The position numbers and the translations under genes are program-made. Below, in pieces: positions 16,747 to 24,816 of a DNA stretch of 30,229 bases. How positions within the stretch are numbered: the first letter of the stretch is position 1; each line of letters opens with the position of its first letter. This stretch comes from SZUA-318 sp964412015 (GTDB lineage: Bacteria; Gemmatimonadota; Gemmatimonadetes; Longimicrobiales; Gaopeijiaceae), in assembly GCA_964412015.1 (NCBI GenBank), contig CAYPMO010000042.1, positions 1 through 30,229 of the forward strand. The letters are read 5' to 3'. Below the pieces are notes generated by a model. The model made no database searches, was not told the DNA's origin, and saw nothing but the letters and a program-made list of their open reading frames with translations.

Positions 16747-17193
16747 TCAGGGTCCGAGGATGTCCTCCGGGGCGTGACGGAAGGGATCCACCACCCTCAG
16801 TCCGAGGATCTCCTGACCGTCCTGGAGGTCCTCGGTGAGGAGCCAACGACACCCCGCGCCGAGCGCGGCGGCCACGATGAGCGCATCCCACCATGAGAGC
16901 CCGGAGCGGTCCTGGACCGTCCAGGCGGTCTCGAGCGTCTTGTACTCGGTCGGCTCGGGCTTCCAGGACCGGAGCGCCCACACGTCCTCCCGCGCGTCCG
17001 CCACGGCGCGCGGGGGATCGAGCTTGGCCGTCATCGTGACGTAGTACTCCTGGAGGACCTGGTAGCTCAGCCGCCCCCGCCGGCTCTCCCACAGCGCCGA
17101 CAACCAGGCCGCGGCCCGGCGCTGCTTCTCGTCGTCGGTCCGGTCGCGGACGTAGACGAGCACGTTCGTGTCAACGAAGACCGTGTCGCTCAT
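16747..17193 (-). CDS. vapC: PIN-domain ribonuclease toxin, VapC type
   Basis: A protein of 148 residues with a PIN fold. Conserved acids are at D8 (VFVDTNVLVY), E49 (LQEYYV), D103 (LSWWDALIVAAA) and D122 (LLTEDLQDG), all four canonical positions. VapC toxins are metal-dependent RNases cutting tRNA or rRNA to arrest growth, held inactive by the cognate antitoxin. Its start overlaps the antitoxin gene by 23 bases, the usual coupled arrangement. No residue of the catalytic set is missing, so it is probably active. The RNA target is unknown. Confidence 0.87.
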   Translation of the reverse strand: MSDTVFVDTNVLVYVRDRTDDEKQRRAAAWLSALWESRRGRLSYQVLQEYYVTMTAKLDPPRAVADAREDVWALRSWKPEPTEYKTLETAWTVQDRSGLSWWDALIVAAALGAGCRWLLTEDLQDGQEILGLRVVDPFRHAPEDILGP

Positions 17194-17425
17194 GGAGCTC
17201 GTCGCGGCGGGGGAGGCGTTGGCCTTCGCGCCGGTGGCGGCCGGGTTCCTGCGCCAGGTACCCCGCCATGGCGGTCGTGTATTCCGCCTCGGCGGCCATC
17301 CGCTCCCGTAGCATGTCCCCCAGCAGACGGGAGACGCTCGTGTCTCGCCGCGCCGCCTCGAGGCGGGCCCAGCGCGCGGTGTCCTCGTCGAGCGTGACCG
17401 TGACGTTCCGGAGTCGTCGGCTCAT
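17171..17425 (-). CDS. vapB: VapB-type ribbon-helix-helix antitoxin
   Basis: A protein of 84 residues. The N-terminal 45 residues (RRLRNVTVTLDEDTARWARL, then SVSRLLGDMLRERM) form a ribbon-helix-helix DNA-binding domain. The basic, probably unstructured C-terminal tail should bind and neutralise VapC. I chose the ATG at 17425 because upstream codons run through the palindromic promoter. There is no Shine-Dalgarno sequence; the predicted transcript begins at or next to the A of the ATG. The protein should bind its own promoter palindromes, alone or with VapC. Confidence 0.82.
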   Translation of the reverse strand: MSRRLRNVTVTLDEDTARWARLEAARRDTSVSRLLGDMLRERMAAEAEYTTAMAGYLAQEPGRHRREGQRLPRRDELHERHGLR

Positions 17426-17460
17426 GACACGATTCTCGTGTAACACGGATCTCGTGTCAA
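17426..17460 (-). promoter_or_regulatory. vapBC promoter overlapped by palindromic operator
   Basis: Read on the minus strand, there is a consensus -35 TTGACA (17460-17455), a 17-base spacer and a -10-like GAGAAT (17437-17432), which puts the transcription start at about 17425, the first base of the vapB ATG. Two adjacent dyads cover the promoter: ACACGA-TTC-TCGTGT (17427-17441) and ACACG-GATCT-CGTGT (17443-17457). The whole stretch 17426-17458 is itself nearly palindromic. This is the expected form of a VapB binding site for autorepression. Confidence 0.75.
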
Positions 17461-17541
17461 TGTATCGCCACCCACCGTCTCCGCGCCCCCTGTTTGCCGC
17501 CGGGTGCTTCCCGGCGGGCTCTCCTTCCACGATCGTGGAGC

Positions 17542-18543
17542 GTGACGCTCCCATCCCGCACGGCCGTCCTCGCGCTGCTGGTCGGCGCCCTGGTCCCGCC
17601 TCCGCTCGCGGCCCAGCCCGCCCCGCTCGGTCCTCTGACGTCCGAGGAGGGCGCACCGCTCCAGCGGCTGGGGCTCACGCCGTCGGTGGAGGGCGCCGCG
17701 GTCACGCCTCCGGGCAGGGTCCGCGCGGACGTCTGGCTCGCCTACGCGAACGTCTGGGAGCAGGACTCCTCGTCCGTCGCCAACGTGTTCCTGGACCTCG
17801 AGCGGCTCATCACGGCCGCGACGGTGCGGATCGGCGTAGCCCCTCGCGTGGAAGCCGGCGTGCGCGCCACGCTCGAGCGTACGGGCGGCGGCTTCCTCGA
17901 CGAAGCGGTCCTCTGCCTCCACGACGCGCTGGGCGCCGGCGACCGGAATCGCACCGACTACCCCGCCGACGCCTACGGGCAGTGGCTGCGCGACGGAGAC
18001 GGGACCTTGCTGGTGGAGATCCCCCGACGCGGTGGGCCCACCCTGGAGGACATCCGGATCTTCGGAAAGTGGCGCGCGTACGCCTCGGAGGACGGGCGGC
18101 GCGCGCTGGCCATCAAGGCGGAGGTCCGCTTCCCGACGGCGGACAACGTCGTGGGCGTCGAGCGCTCGGACGCGGCGCTCCTCCTCCTGGGTCACACGGC
18201 ATGGCGGGGATGGTTCGTGCACGGGCTGGCCGGTGCCACGACCGTGCGCCGCTCGCCCGGCCTCGAGGAGGTCCTGCGCGACCGCCAGTGGCTGGCCATG
18301 CTCGGCGTGGAGCGACCGCTCGGCACCGGCGTGTCCGCCGTCGCACAGCTTACCGGATCCACGCAGCTCCTACGCGACTTCGGCGACCACGACGTGGACG
18401 GGGCGCTCACGAACGTCGTGTTCGGGATCGTGGGGCGGAAACGGAGTGGGTGGCGGTGGGAGGCCGCGATCCAGGAGGACATGCCCGCCCGGGGGCCGTC
18501 CACCGACTTCACCCTCCAACTCGCACTCGGGAGGAACTGGTGA
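17542..18543 (+). CDS. DUF3187 family exported protein
   Basis: A protein of 333 residues. The chosen GTG start gives a good signal peptide (MTLPSRTAVLALLVGALVPP, cleavage near LAAQ); an upstream TTG at 17494 would add 16 residues. The mature part has DUF3187 features: repeated amphipathic beta strands, SGGFLDE-like GGGFLDEAVLCLHDALG, a GGPTLEDIRIFGKWRAY strand, and IKAEVRFPTADNVVG. It ends in an aromatic residue (ALGRNW), typical of outer-membrane beta-barrels. The family is uncharacterised and thought to be barrel-like. It is coupled to the next gene by a four-base GTGA overlap. Confidence 0.75.
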   Translation: MTLPSRTAVLALLVGALVPPPLAAQPAPLGPLTSEEGAPLQRLGLTPSVEGAAVTPPGRVRADVWLAYANVWEQDSSSVANVFLDLERLITAATVRIGVAPRVEAGVRATLERTGGGFLDEAVLCLHDALGAGDRNRTDYPADAYGQWLRDGDGTLLVEIPRRGGPTLEDIRIFGKWRAYASEDGRRALAIKAEVRFPTADNVVGVERSDAALLLLGHTAWRGWFVHGLAGATTVRRSPGLEEVLRDRQWLAMLGVERPLGTGVSAVAQLTGSTQLLRDFGDHDVDGALTNVVFGIVGRKRSGWRWEAAIQEDMPARGPSTDFTLQLALGRNW

Positions 18544-19319
18544 GTCCCCTGGCCTGGCAGATCGTCAACGTGGCGACCCTGGCCCTGGTCCTCGTGGCCA
18601 ACGGCCTGGGGGGATCCGGGGCGTTGAGCGGCGAGTCCATCGGCATGGTCGCCAACCGCTACCCGTCCTACTTCCTGCCTGCCGGCTGGGTGTTCGGCAT
18701 CTGGAGCCTGATCTACCTGTGGCTCACGGGGTTCGTGGTCTGGCAGGCGCTCCCGGCGCAGCGGCGGAGCGGGTTCGTGGACCGCGTCGGACCCTGGTGG
18801 CTCCTCAATGGCGTCCTGAACATCGGGTGGGTCGTCGCGTTCTCGTTCTCACGGTTCGGGATCGCGATGGCGCTCATCATCGGCCTGCTCGTCAGCCTCG
18901 TCATGCTGAACGATCAGATCGGCACCCACCGGAGCGATCTGTCCGCGGGAGACCGGCTGTTCGGCTCGTACCCGTTCGACCTCTACCTCGCATGGGTCTC
19001 CGTGGCCGTCATCGCCAACGCCTCGCAGTACCTGACGTACCTCGGTTGGGGGGGATGGGGCATTCCGGGCCGGATCTGGTCCGTGATCATGATGACGGTG
19101 GCCACGGCGCTCGGCCTCGCCATGGTGAGCCGCCGCGGCGTGTGGCTCTTCCCGTTCGTGGTGGGGTGGGCCCTGGTGGGGATCGGCGACCGGTACGCCG
19201 GCGATCCGCTCCTGGTGCGCGCCGCGTGGGGTCTCACGGCGCTCGGGCTCGCGGGCCTGGCGGCGGCGATCGTGGTGCGCGGCAGCACCCGGGGAACCCG
19301 GACGCACCCTCCGGAGTAA
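18540..19319 (+). CDS. Long TspO/MBR-like tryptophan-rich membrane protein
   Basis: A polytopic membrane protein of 259 residues. The N-terminal half has the TspO/tryptophan-rich sensory protein signature (RYPSYFLPAGWVFGIWSLIY, then FVDRVGPWWLLNGVLNIGWV). It is about 100 residues longer than classical TspO, with additional helices to the C-terminus (FPFVVGWALVGIGDRY). TspO proteins bind tetrapyrroles and hydrophobic ligands; the role of the long type is unknown. The GTG start overlaps the DUF3187 stop by four bases and has GGGAGG upstream. MsrB follows after nine bases, and the three genes are probably co-transcribed. Confidence 0.8.
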   Translation: MSPLAWQIVNVATLALVLVANGLGGSGALSGESIGMVANRYPSYFLPAGWVFGIWSLIYLWLTGFVVWQALPAQRRSGFVDRVGPWWLLNGVLNIGWVVAFSFSRFGIAMALIIGLLVSLVMLNDQIGTHRSDLSAGDRLFGSYPFDLYLAWVSVAVIANASQYLTYLGWGGWGIPGRIWSVIMMTVATALGLAMVSRRGVWLFPFVVGWALVGIGDRYAGDPLLVRAAWGLTALGLAGLAAAIVVRGSTRGTRTHPPE

Positions 19320-19328
19320 CGGGCGCCC

Positions 19329-19775
19329 ATGCTGACCTGGCGCAACGTCCTGACCATCGCCTCCGAGGGCAACCCCGATCCGGGCCGGCGCGTGGAGCGC
19401 ACCGAGGAGGAATGGCGCTCGCTCCTCTCGCCACAGGAGTACCAGGTCATCCGGCTCAAGGGCACGGAGCGGCCGTTCAGCTCCGCGATGTGCTCGCTCT
19501 TCGAGCCCGGCCTCTACGAGTGCCGCGGCTGCGGAACCACCCTGTTCGACTCGAGCGAGAAGTTCGAGTCGGGGACCGGCTGGCCGTCGTTCACCCAGCC
19601 GGTGGCGCCCGAGGTGGTGGCCTACCACATGGACCGCTCCCACGGGATGACCCGGGTGGAGGCCACGTGCAACGTGTGCGACGCCCACCTCGGCCACGTC
19701 TTCCCGGACGGACCCGGCCCGAGCGGCCTGCGCTATTGCATCAACGCGCCCGCGCTCAGGAAGGTCGAGCGGTAG
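19329..19775 (+). CDS. msrB: Peptide-methionine (R)-S-oxide reductase MsrB
   Basis: A protein of 148 residues, normal MsrB length. It reduces the R isomer of methionine sulfoxide, repairing oxidised proteins. Visible motifs are the zinc-binding pairs C65-C68 (CRGCG) and C114-C117 (CNVCDAHLGHVFPDGP), the active-site segment SGTGWPSF and the catalytic Cys137 in LRYCIN. Many MsrBs have Cys where this one has Thr in SGTGWPSF, so resolution may use another Cys (for example C55) or thioredoxin directly. No signal peptide is visible. The family call is secure. Confidence 0.93.
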   Translation: MLTWRNVLTIASEGNPDPGRRVERTEEEWRSLLSPQEYQVIRLKGTERPFSSAMCSLFEPGLYECRGCGTTLFDSSEKFESGTGWPSFTQPVAPEVVAYHMDRSHGMTRVEATCNVCDAHLGHVFPDGPGPSGLRYCINAPALRKVER

Positions 19776-19784
19776 GCTGCCCGC

Positions 19785-20756
19785 TCACGCCATCGCGGCC
19801 AGCTCCTGTGTGACGATCCCGCGCAACAGGTCGACCTTGTAGCGGTTGTCCCGCATGGGTCGGGCGCCCTCGACGGACGCCTCCCCTGCGCGGTGGACGA
19901 TATCCTCGGTCAGGCGCTGCCCGCTGATCACGTCCTCGACCGCACTCGATCGCCAGGGAACGGCCGCCACGCCGCCGAAGACGACGCGGGCATCCGAGAC
20001 CGTACCGCCGGCGTCCTTCCGTAGGGCGAGGGCGACGGCAACCAGGGCGAAGTCCCAGGAACGCCTCATCCGCACCTTCCTGTACCGACTGCGGACGCCG
20101 TCACCCGGAGGCGGCAGGAGCACCTCCGTCACGACCTCTCCCTGCTCCAGGACGGTCTCGCGGGTGGGATCCACCCGCGGCGGTACGAAGAACTCTCCCA
20201 CCGGAACCGTGCGTCTTCCGCGGGGGCCTTCGATGACGACCGACGCGCCGAGCGCGGTCAACGCCGGAGCCGTGTCCGAGGGATGCACCATGTAGCACCG
20301 GGTGCCGCCGAAGATCGCGTGCGCCTCATTGTTCCCGGTCGCCGCGAAGCACTGCTCGCCGCCCTTGCGGAGGCAGGGGAACGGCCCTCGATAGTAGGGG
20401 CAGCGGGTCTTCTGGCAGAGGTTGCCACCCAGCGTGCCCTGGTTGCGGAGCTGGGGTGTACCCACCTCGGACGCGGCCTGCGCGAGCGCGGCATAACGCT
20501 CCACGATCAGCGGGTGGCGGGCCACCTCCGAGAGACGCGTGAGCGCGCCGATGCGCAATCCCCCGGCTTCCTCACGGACTCCTTCGAGCCCTTCGATGCC
20601 TCGGAGACTCACGACCCGGTCGGCCTCGAAGATCCCGTCGTGCAGACAGACGAGCAGATCGGTTCCACCCGCGTGGATCCGCGCGCCCGCGGGGCGCAAC
20701 TGCTCCACCGCCTCGTCCACCGACGCCGGCCTGACATACGCGAAGCTCTTCAACAT
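19785..20756 (-). CDS. FAD-binding subunit of a xanthine-dehydrogenase-family enzyme, PaoB-like
   Basis: A protein of 323 residues. It has the FAD-binding AGGTDLLV segment (about 29-36) and NQGTLGGNL (105-113) of CoxM/XdhB proteins. After that it has an insertion with cysteines at 119 (TRC), 128 (PFPC), 136 (EQC) and 154 (TRC), plus one at 114. This four-cysteine pattern matches PaoB (YagS) and resembles the extra cluster loop of 4-hydroxybenzoyl-CoA reductase, both of which hold an added [4Fe-4S]. It should pass electrons between the [2Fe-2S] clusters and an acceptor through FAD. It starts three bases after the molybdenum subunit. Confidence 0.88.
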   Translation of the reverse strand: MLKSFAYVRPASVDEAVEQLRPAGARIHAGGTDLLVCLHDGIFEADRVVSLRGIEGLEGVREEAGGLRIGALTRLSEVARHPLIVERYAALAQAASEVGTPQLRNQGTLGGNLCQKTRCPYYRGPFPCLRKGGEQCFAATGNNEAHAIFGGTRCYMVHPSDTAPALTALGASVVIEGPRGRRTVPVGEFFVPPRVDPTRETVLEQGEVVTEVLLPPPGDGVRSRYRKVRMRRSWDFALVAVALALRKDAGGTVSDARVVFGGVAAVPWRSSAVEDVISGQRLTEDIVHRAGEASVEGARPMRDNRYKVDLLRGIVTQELAAMA

Positions 20757-20759
20757 GGC

Positions 20760-23084
20760 TCAGGCCTCCCCGCGCTGGGCGGCGAATGCCTCGATCAGCT
20801 TCGCCGGCGTGATCGGCGTGCCGGTGATGCGCACGCCCGTGGCATGGTGGATCGCGTTGGCCAGGGCCGCCGCGGTGGGGATCGTGACGGGCTCCCCGAG
20901 CCCCTTGGAACCGGTGGTGTTGGCGTCCTGGTCCTGGGGATCCACGGCCACGACCTCGATCCTCCCGGGCACGTCCAGCGCCGTCGGGATCCGATAATCC
21001 GTCCAGCTCCGGTTCAGCAGAAGCCCGGTCTGGCCGCGGTCGAGCACGCGGCGCTCCATCATCCCGAACCCGATGCCCATGATCACGCCACCGTACACCT
21101 GGCTGTCGTACGTCGTCCGGTTCATCACCCGGCCGGAGTCGTGCGCGGCGAGGAATCGGACGATCTCCACCTCACCGCTGCGCGTATCCACCGCAACCTC
21201 GCAGAACTGTGCGCCGAACGGATGCACCGCCATTCCGGACGGGTTGGGGCCTCGGTAGCCCACGCCCACGATCACGCCCGCCCGGCGCAGGTCGCTGAGG
21301 TCCCGGAGCGCGAGCTCCCGGGGCGGTCCGGACGTGGTCACGACGCGTCCCTCGCGGAGCTCCACCGTCGCGCGGTCCACCTCGAGCTGCGCGGCCGCCA
21401 TGTCGAGCACCTGGTTCTTCACGTCGATCGCCGCCGCCCGCACGGCCGGCGACTCCGTGGGCACCGTCTTGCTGCCGCCGCTCGCGGTCGCGTACTGGGT
21501 GGTGCCGGTGTCGGCGTGCTCCACCTGGATCGTGTCCGGATCCACCCACAGCTCCTCGGCGGCGACCATGGCCATCACGGTCTTCGTGCCCGTGCCCAGA
21601 TCGGATGCTCCCATGTTCAGGTTCAGGCTTCCGTCCGAGTACAGCTTGATGATCACGGTCGAGGGTGGGCCTCCGGCGCCCGCGCTCCACATGCCGGCGG
21701 CCATACCCACCCCCCGGCGCACCGGCCCGGCCGGCTCGGCGGCCACCCGGGCCCGGGCCTCGCTCCACCCGAACGCCTCCGCGCCTTCCCGCAGGCACTC
21801 GGCCAGGCCCGTCGTGGTGTAGGGGATGTTGCCGCGGCTCTGGCTGACGGTAGGGACGTTTTTCAGCCGCAGCTCGACCGGATCCATCCCGATCTCGTCG
21901 GCGAGCATATCCATCGTCTGCTCCACGGCCCAGGCGCACTGCGGATGACCGGGCGCCCTCATGGGCCGCGCCGGCCCCGCGTTGATGAACACGTCCTGGA
22001 GCTCCGAGCGGACGTTGGGACACGTGTAGAGATCCCGCACGATGAAATCGAGCCCCGACGTCCCGCCGGCCCGGAACGCGCCCCCGGTCGCGAGCGCATG
22101 GTACTCGATCGCGGTGAGCGTGCCGTCACGCTTCGCGCCGATCTTCACGCGCATGTTCGCTGGCGGTCGGTTGCCCGCGGCGAGGAACGTCTCCTCCCGC
22201 GTGATGAAGAGCTTCACGGGACGGGCGGCCATCTTGGCCAGGATCGAGGCGATCGTGGTGTACTTCCACAGGGTCAGCTTGGAGCCGAAGCCCCCACCCA
22301 TGTAGTGCCCCACCACGCGCACCTTCGAGAGCGGAATGCCCAGGTTCCGCGCGAGGCCCGCCTGCACGGGAAAGACGCCCTGCGTGGACTCGTAGACCGT
22401 GAGGCTGTCGCCGTCCCACGTCGCCACGCAGCCGTGCGTCTCGAGCGGCGTGTGCAGCTCGCATTCGCTCCGGAATTCCTTCTCCACCACCGCGTCCGCT
22501 TCGGCGAAGCCGGCCTCGACGTCGCCGCGCTCGTAGACCGAGGGATCGGCGACACGATTGCCCGTCTCCTGCACCAGCGGGGCGCCCGGCGCGAGCGCGT
22601 CGCGTTCGTCCGACACGAAGGGCAACGGCTCGTAGTCCACCACGAGGGCACGCAGCGCGTCGTGGGCCAGATAGGGCGTCTCGGCCGCTACCGCCGCCAC
22701 GTCCTCTCCCTCGTACCTGCAGGTCGAGGAGAACAGCGACTCGCGGATGAGCTGCTCGTGCGGGCTCATGGCCGCGCTCAACGGCGTGAACGCCGACACC
22801 ACCACGTGCACGCCGGGGATGGACTGCGCGGCGCCGGCGTCCACGTTCCTCACCCGCGCGTGCGGATGCGGGCAGCGCAGGATCGCGCCGTAGAGCATGC
22901 CGGGCAGCATGACGTCGGAGGGGAACACGGCCGTGCCGCTCACGCGCTCATAGGCGTCCACTCGGGGGCGGCGGGCCCCCACGACGCGGGTCTCGTCCCA
23001 CGGCTTCGGGACCGCCTGGGGCGCGGGGGTCTCCGGGATCTCGAGCCCCTCCAACCAATACGGGGACGTGTCGTCGCGCTTCAT
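20760..23084 (-). CDS. Molybdopterin-binding catalytic subunit of a xanthine-dehydrogenase-family enzyme, PaoC-like
   Basis: A protein of 774 residues, in the size range of the large Mo subunit. It has the N-terminal RPRVDAYERVSGTAVFPSDV, the MoCo-pocket segments MGGGFGSK and RPMRAPGHPQCAWA, and the C-terminal GSKGLGEPVTIPTAAALANAI with the catalytic Glu in GLGE. It hydroxylates a carbon of its substrate (aldehyde, purine or aromatic). With a Tat-bearing small subunit and a PaoB-like FAD subunit, a broad aldehyde oxidoreductase of PaoABC type is the best inference. Its start overlaps the small-subunit stop by four bases. No XdhC/PaoD-type cofactor chaperone is in the window. Confidence 0.9.
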   Translation of the reverse strand: MKRDDTSPYWLEGLEIPETPAPQAVPKPWDETRVVGARRPRVDAYERVSGTAVFPSDVMLPGMLYGAILRCPHPHARVRNVDAGAAQSIPGVHVVVSAFTPLSAAMSPHEQLIRESLFSSTCRYEGEDVAAVAAETPYLAHDALRALVVDYEPLPFVSDERDALAPGAPLVQETGNRVADPSVYERGDVEAGFAEADAVVEKEFRSECELHTPLETHGCVATWDGDSLTVYESTQGVFPVQAGLARNLGIPLSKVRVVGHYMGGGFGSKLTLWKYTTIASILAKMAARPVKLFITREETFLAAGNRPPANMRVKIGAKRDGTLTAIEYHALATGGAFRAGGTSGLDFIVRDLYTCPNVRSELQDVFINAGPARPMRAPGHPQCAWAVEQTMDMLADEIGMDPVELRLKNVPTVSQSRGNIPYTTTGLAECLREGAEAFGWSEARARVAAEPAGPVRRGVGMAAGMWSAGAGGPPSTVIIKLYSDGSLNLNMGASDLGTGTKTVMAMVAAEELWVDPDTIQVEHADTGTTQYATASGGSKTVPTESPAVRAAAIDVKNQVLDMAAAQLEVDRATVELREGRVVTTSGPPRELALRDLSDLRRAGVIVGVGYRGPNPSGMAVHPFGAQFCEVAVDTRSGEVEIVRFLAAHDSGRVMNRTTYDSQVYGGVIMGIGFGMMERRVLDRGQTGLLLNRSWTDYRIPTALDVPGRIEVVAVDPQDQDANTTGSKGLGEPVTIPTAAALANAIHHATGVRITGTPITPAKLIEAFAAQRGEA

Positions 23085-23716
23085 GCGTCACCTCCCTGGG
23101 TCGCGCGGAGCTCCACGGCCCGGTCCACGGCGCGGAAGATGTTCGGGTAGGCGCCGCAGCGGCACAGGTTGCCGCTCAAGGCCTCGCGCACCTCTTCGGG
23201 AGTCGGCCTCGGGTGTGCGCGCAACAGCGCCTCCGCGGCCATGATCTGGCCCGACGTACAGTAGCCGCACTGGACCGCGTCGGTCTCGGCGAACGCTTGC
23301 TGGGTCGGGCCCAGCTCCTCGCCGTCCATGAGCCCCTCGAGGGTCGTGATCTCGACGTCCTGCGCCTCGACCGCGAGCGTCAGGCACGAATAGCGCGGCA
23401 CGCCATCCAGGAGCACCGTGCACGCCCCGCACTCCCCCCGGCCGCATCCGTCCTTGGCCGCCGTGAAGCCGAGCTTGTCGCGCAGCACGTAGAGCAGGGA
23501 CCAGCGTGGCTCCACGAGCACCGGGTACGGGCGCCCGTTGACGCGGAGGAGGATGCGGGTCAGCTCGCCGGCCGGAACGACTTCCGGAGGAGACGGCGCG
23601 GCGGTGAGCCGGGCGGGAAGCGCGGCCGTGACGGCCCCGGCGCCGACCGACGACAGGAAGCCGCGCCGCGAGAGGCCTGAGCTACCGTCGCGGGATCCAC
23701 CTTCGGATGCGGACAT
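23081..23716 (-). CDS. [2Fe-2S] subunit of a xanthine-dehydrogenase-family enzyme with Tat signal, PaoA-like
   Basis: A protein of 211 residues. Residues 15-21 (LSRRGFL) followed by SSVGAGAVTAALPARLTA form a Tat twin-arginine signal, so the whole complex is probably exported folded to the periplasm. A plant-ferredoxin cluster (CGRGECGACTVLLDG, then C) and a second [2Fe-2S] domain (CGYCTSGQ, CRCGAY) are complete. The order small-large-FAD differs from E. coli paoABC, which has small-FAD-large. The ATG at 23716 follows GGAGGG at good spacing; that ribosome binding site is inside a strong hairpin (23722-23760). Confidence 0.92.
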   Translation of the reverse strand: MSASEGGSRDGSSGLSRRGFLSSVGAGAVTAALPARLTAAPSPPEVVPAGELTRILLRVNGRPYPVLVEPRWSLLYVLRDKLGFTAAKDGCGRGECGACTVLLDGVPRYSCLTLAVEAQDVEITTLEGLMDGEELGPTQQAFAETDAVQCGYCTSGQIMAAEALLRAHPRPTPEEVREALSGNLCRCGAYPNIFRAVDRAVELRATQGGDA

Positions 23717-23721
23717 GGGAC

Positions 23722-23760
23722 CCTCCTGGGGCCATGGAGGAACAGCCCGGCCCCAGGAGG
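23722..23760 (-). promoter_or_regulatory. SD-sequestering hairpin before the molybdoenzyme operon
   Basis: On the minus-strand transcript a perfect 12-base inverted repeat (CCTCCTGGGGCC, loop of 15, GGCCCCAGGAGG) ends five bases before the ATG. The 3' arm contains the AGGAGG ribosome binding site, fully paired with CCTCCT of the 5' arm. A second CCTCC lies in the loop and a third just upstream. The structure would strongly block ribosome entry unless opened. Confidence 0.7.
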
Positions 23761-23924
23761 CAGGAGGCGCGCGGAGAGGACACGCACCCGAGGGACGGGA
23801 CAACGTCCTAACCTAGGCAAGAACAGGAGACGTCCGCCACCCGCTCGCGTCCGGGTGGCTTCCTTCGCCATGTTTCGACCAAGGATGCCGTCCCACGTTC
23901 CCCGACGCCCCAGGAGGTTGTTCC

Positions 23925-24656
23925 ATGGACCGCGCCATTCCCGTCGTCTTCCTGCACGCCTTCCCCCTGAACGCGGACATGTGGAAAGGCCAGCTCCAGG
24001 CCCTGGGCGACCGCCCGACGCTCGCTCCGCACTTCCCGGGATTCGGCGGGCGCGCGCCCGGATCGGCCGACCTCGCGGCGTTCGCCCGAGCCGTGCTGGA
24101 GGACATGGACGCGGCCGGGATTCCGCGGGCGGTCGTCGTCGGCCTCTCGATGGGAGGCTATACCGCCTTCCGGCTCCAGGCGATCGCCCCGGAGCGGGTG
24201 GCCGGCCTGGTCCTGGCGGACACGCGCGCGGGCGCGGACGACGAGGCGGGCCGCGCCAAGCGGACGACGCAGGCCGAGCGGGCACGGCGCGAGGGCCTGG
24301 GGTGGCTCGCCGACACCATGCTTCCCGGTCTGCTCGGCGAGACCACCCGGCGCGAGCGGCCCGACGTGGTGGCCGCGGTCGGCTCGTTGATCGCGCAAGC
24401 CGACGCGGAGGGCGTGGCCAGGGCACTCGAGGCCATGCGCGGCCGCCCCGACTCGTCGGCCGATCTCCCGAAGATCCGCGTGCCCGTTCTCGTGCTCGTC
24501 GGTGAGGAGGACACGCTCACGCCCGTCGCCGAGTCCCGCAGGATCGTCGAAGGCGTGCCGGAAGGGCAGCTCGTGATCGTGCCGGGAGCCGGCCATCTCA
24601 CGAACCTGGAGGCGCCGGACGCGTTCAATGAGGCGCTGAGAGCGTTCCTCCTCTGA
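23925..24656 (+). CDS. Alpha/beta-hydrolase fold protein
   Basis: A protein of 243 residues. It starts with PVVFLHAFPLNADMWKGQL (oxyanion-hole HAF-type motif), has the nucleophile elbow GLSMGG, an Asp in VGEEDTLTP and the catalytic His in GAGHLTNLEAP. This is the complete Ser-Asp-His set of esterases, lactonases and related hydrolases such as PcaD-like enol-lactonases. The lid is short. Substrate is unknown; the divergent PaoABC-like operon may simply be adjacent. The ATG has GGAGG seven bases upstream. Confidence 0.9.
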   Translation: MDRAIPVVFLHAFPLNADMWKGQLQALGDRPTLAPHFPGFGGRAPGSADLAAFARAVLEDMDAAGIPRAVVVGLSMGGYTAFRLQAIAPERVAGLVLADTRAGADDEAGRAKRTTQAERARREGLGWLADTMLPGLLGETTRRERPDVVAAVGSLIAQADAEGVARALEAMRGRPDSSADLPKIRVPVLVLVGEEDTLTPVAESRRIVEGVPEGQLVIVPGAGHLTNLEAPDAFNEALRAFLL

Positions 24657-24816
24657 ACGAGGTGGACCCCTCCGCCCCGCCCAGGGTATCGTAGGTCCCT
24701 CCCGAACGACCACGGCAACGGCGCATCTCCCTCCCGTGCGCCCACGACTCCTCGAGACCGTTCCGACCATGATGGGGCCGCCGATGGTTAGCGGTCCTTC
24801 TGGAGGATAGAACTCC

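Noticed and set aside
19767..19786. GAGCGG/CCGCTC hairpin between msrB and the FAD-subunit gene
   Set aside because: Six-base stem without U tract; not enough for a terminator call.
20283..23150. 955-codon ORF on the plus strand
   Set aside because: It is antisense to the molybdenum-subunit and FAD-subunit genes, with His/Arg/Gly/Pro-rich sequence typical of a shadow frame in GC-rich DNA. The minus-strand genes have full family motifs.
23734..23814. 25-codon plus-strand ORF beginning in the hairpin region
   Set aside because: It starts in the middle of the leader hairpin, has charged low-complexity sequence and no promoter; most likely a chance ORF.
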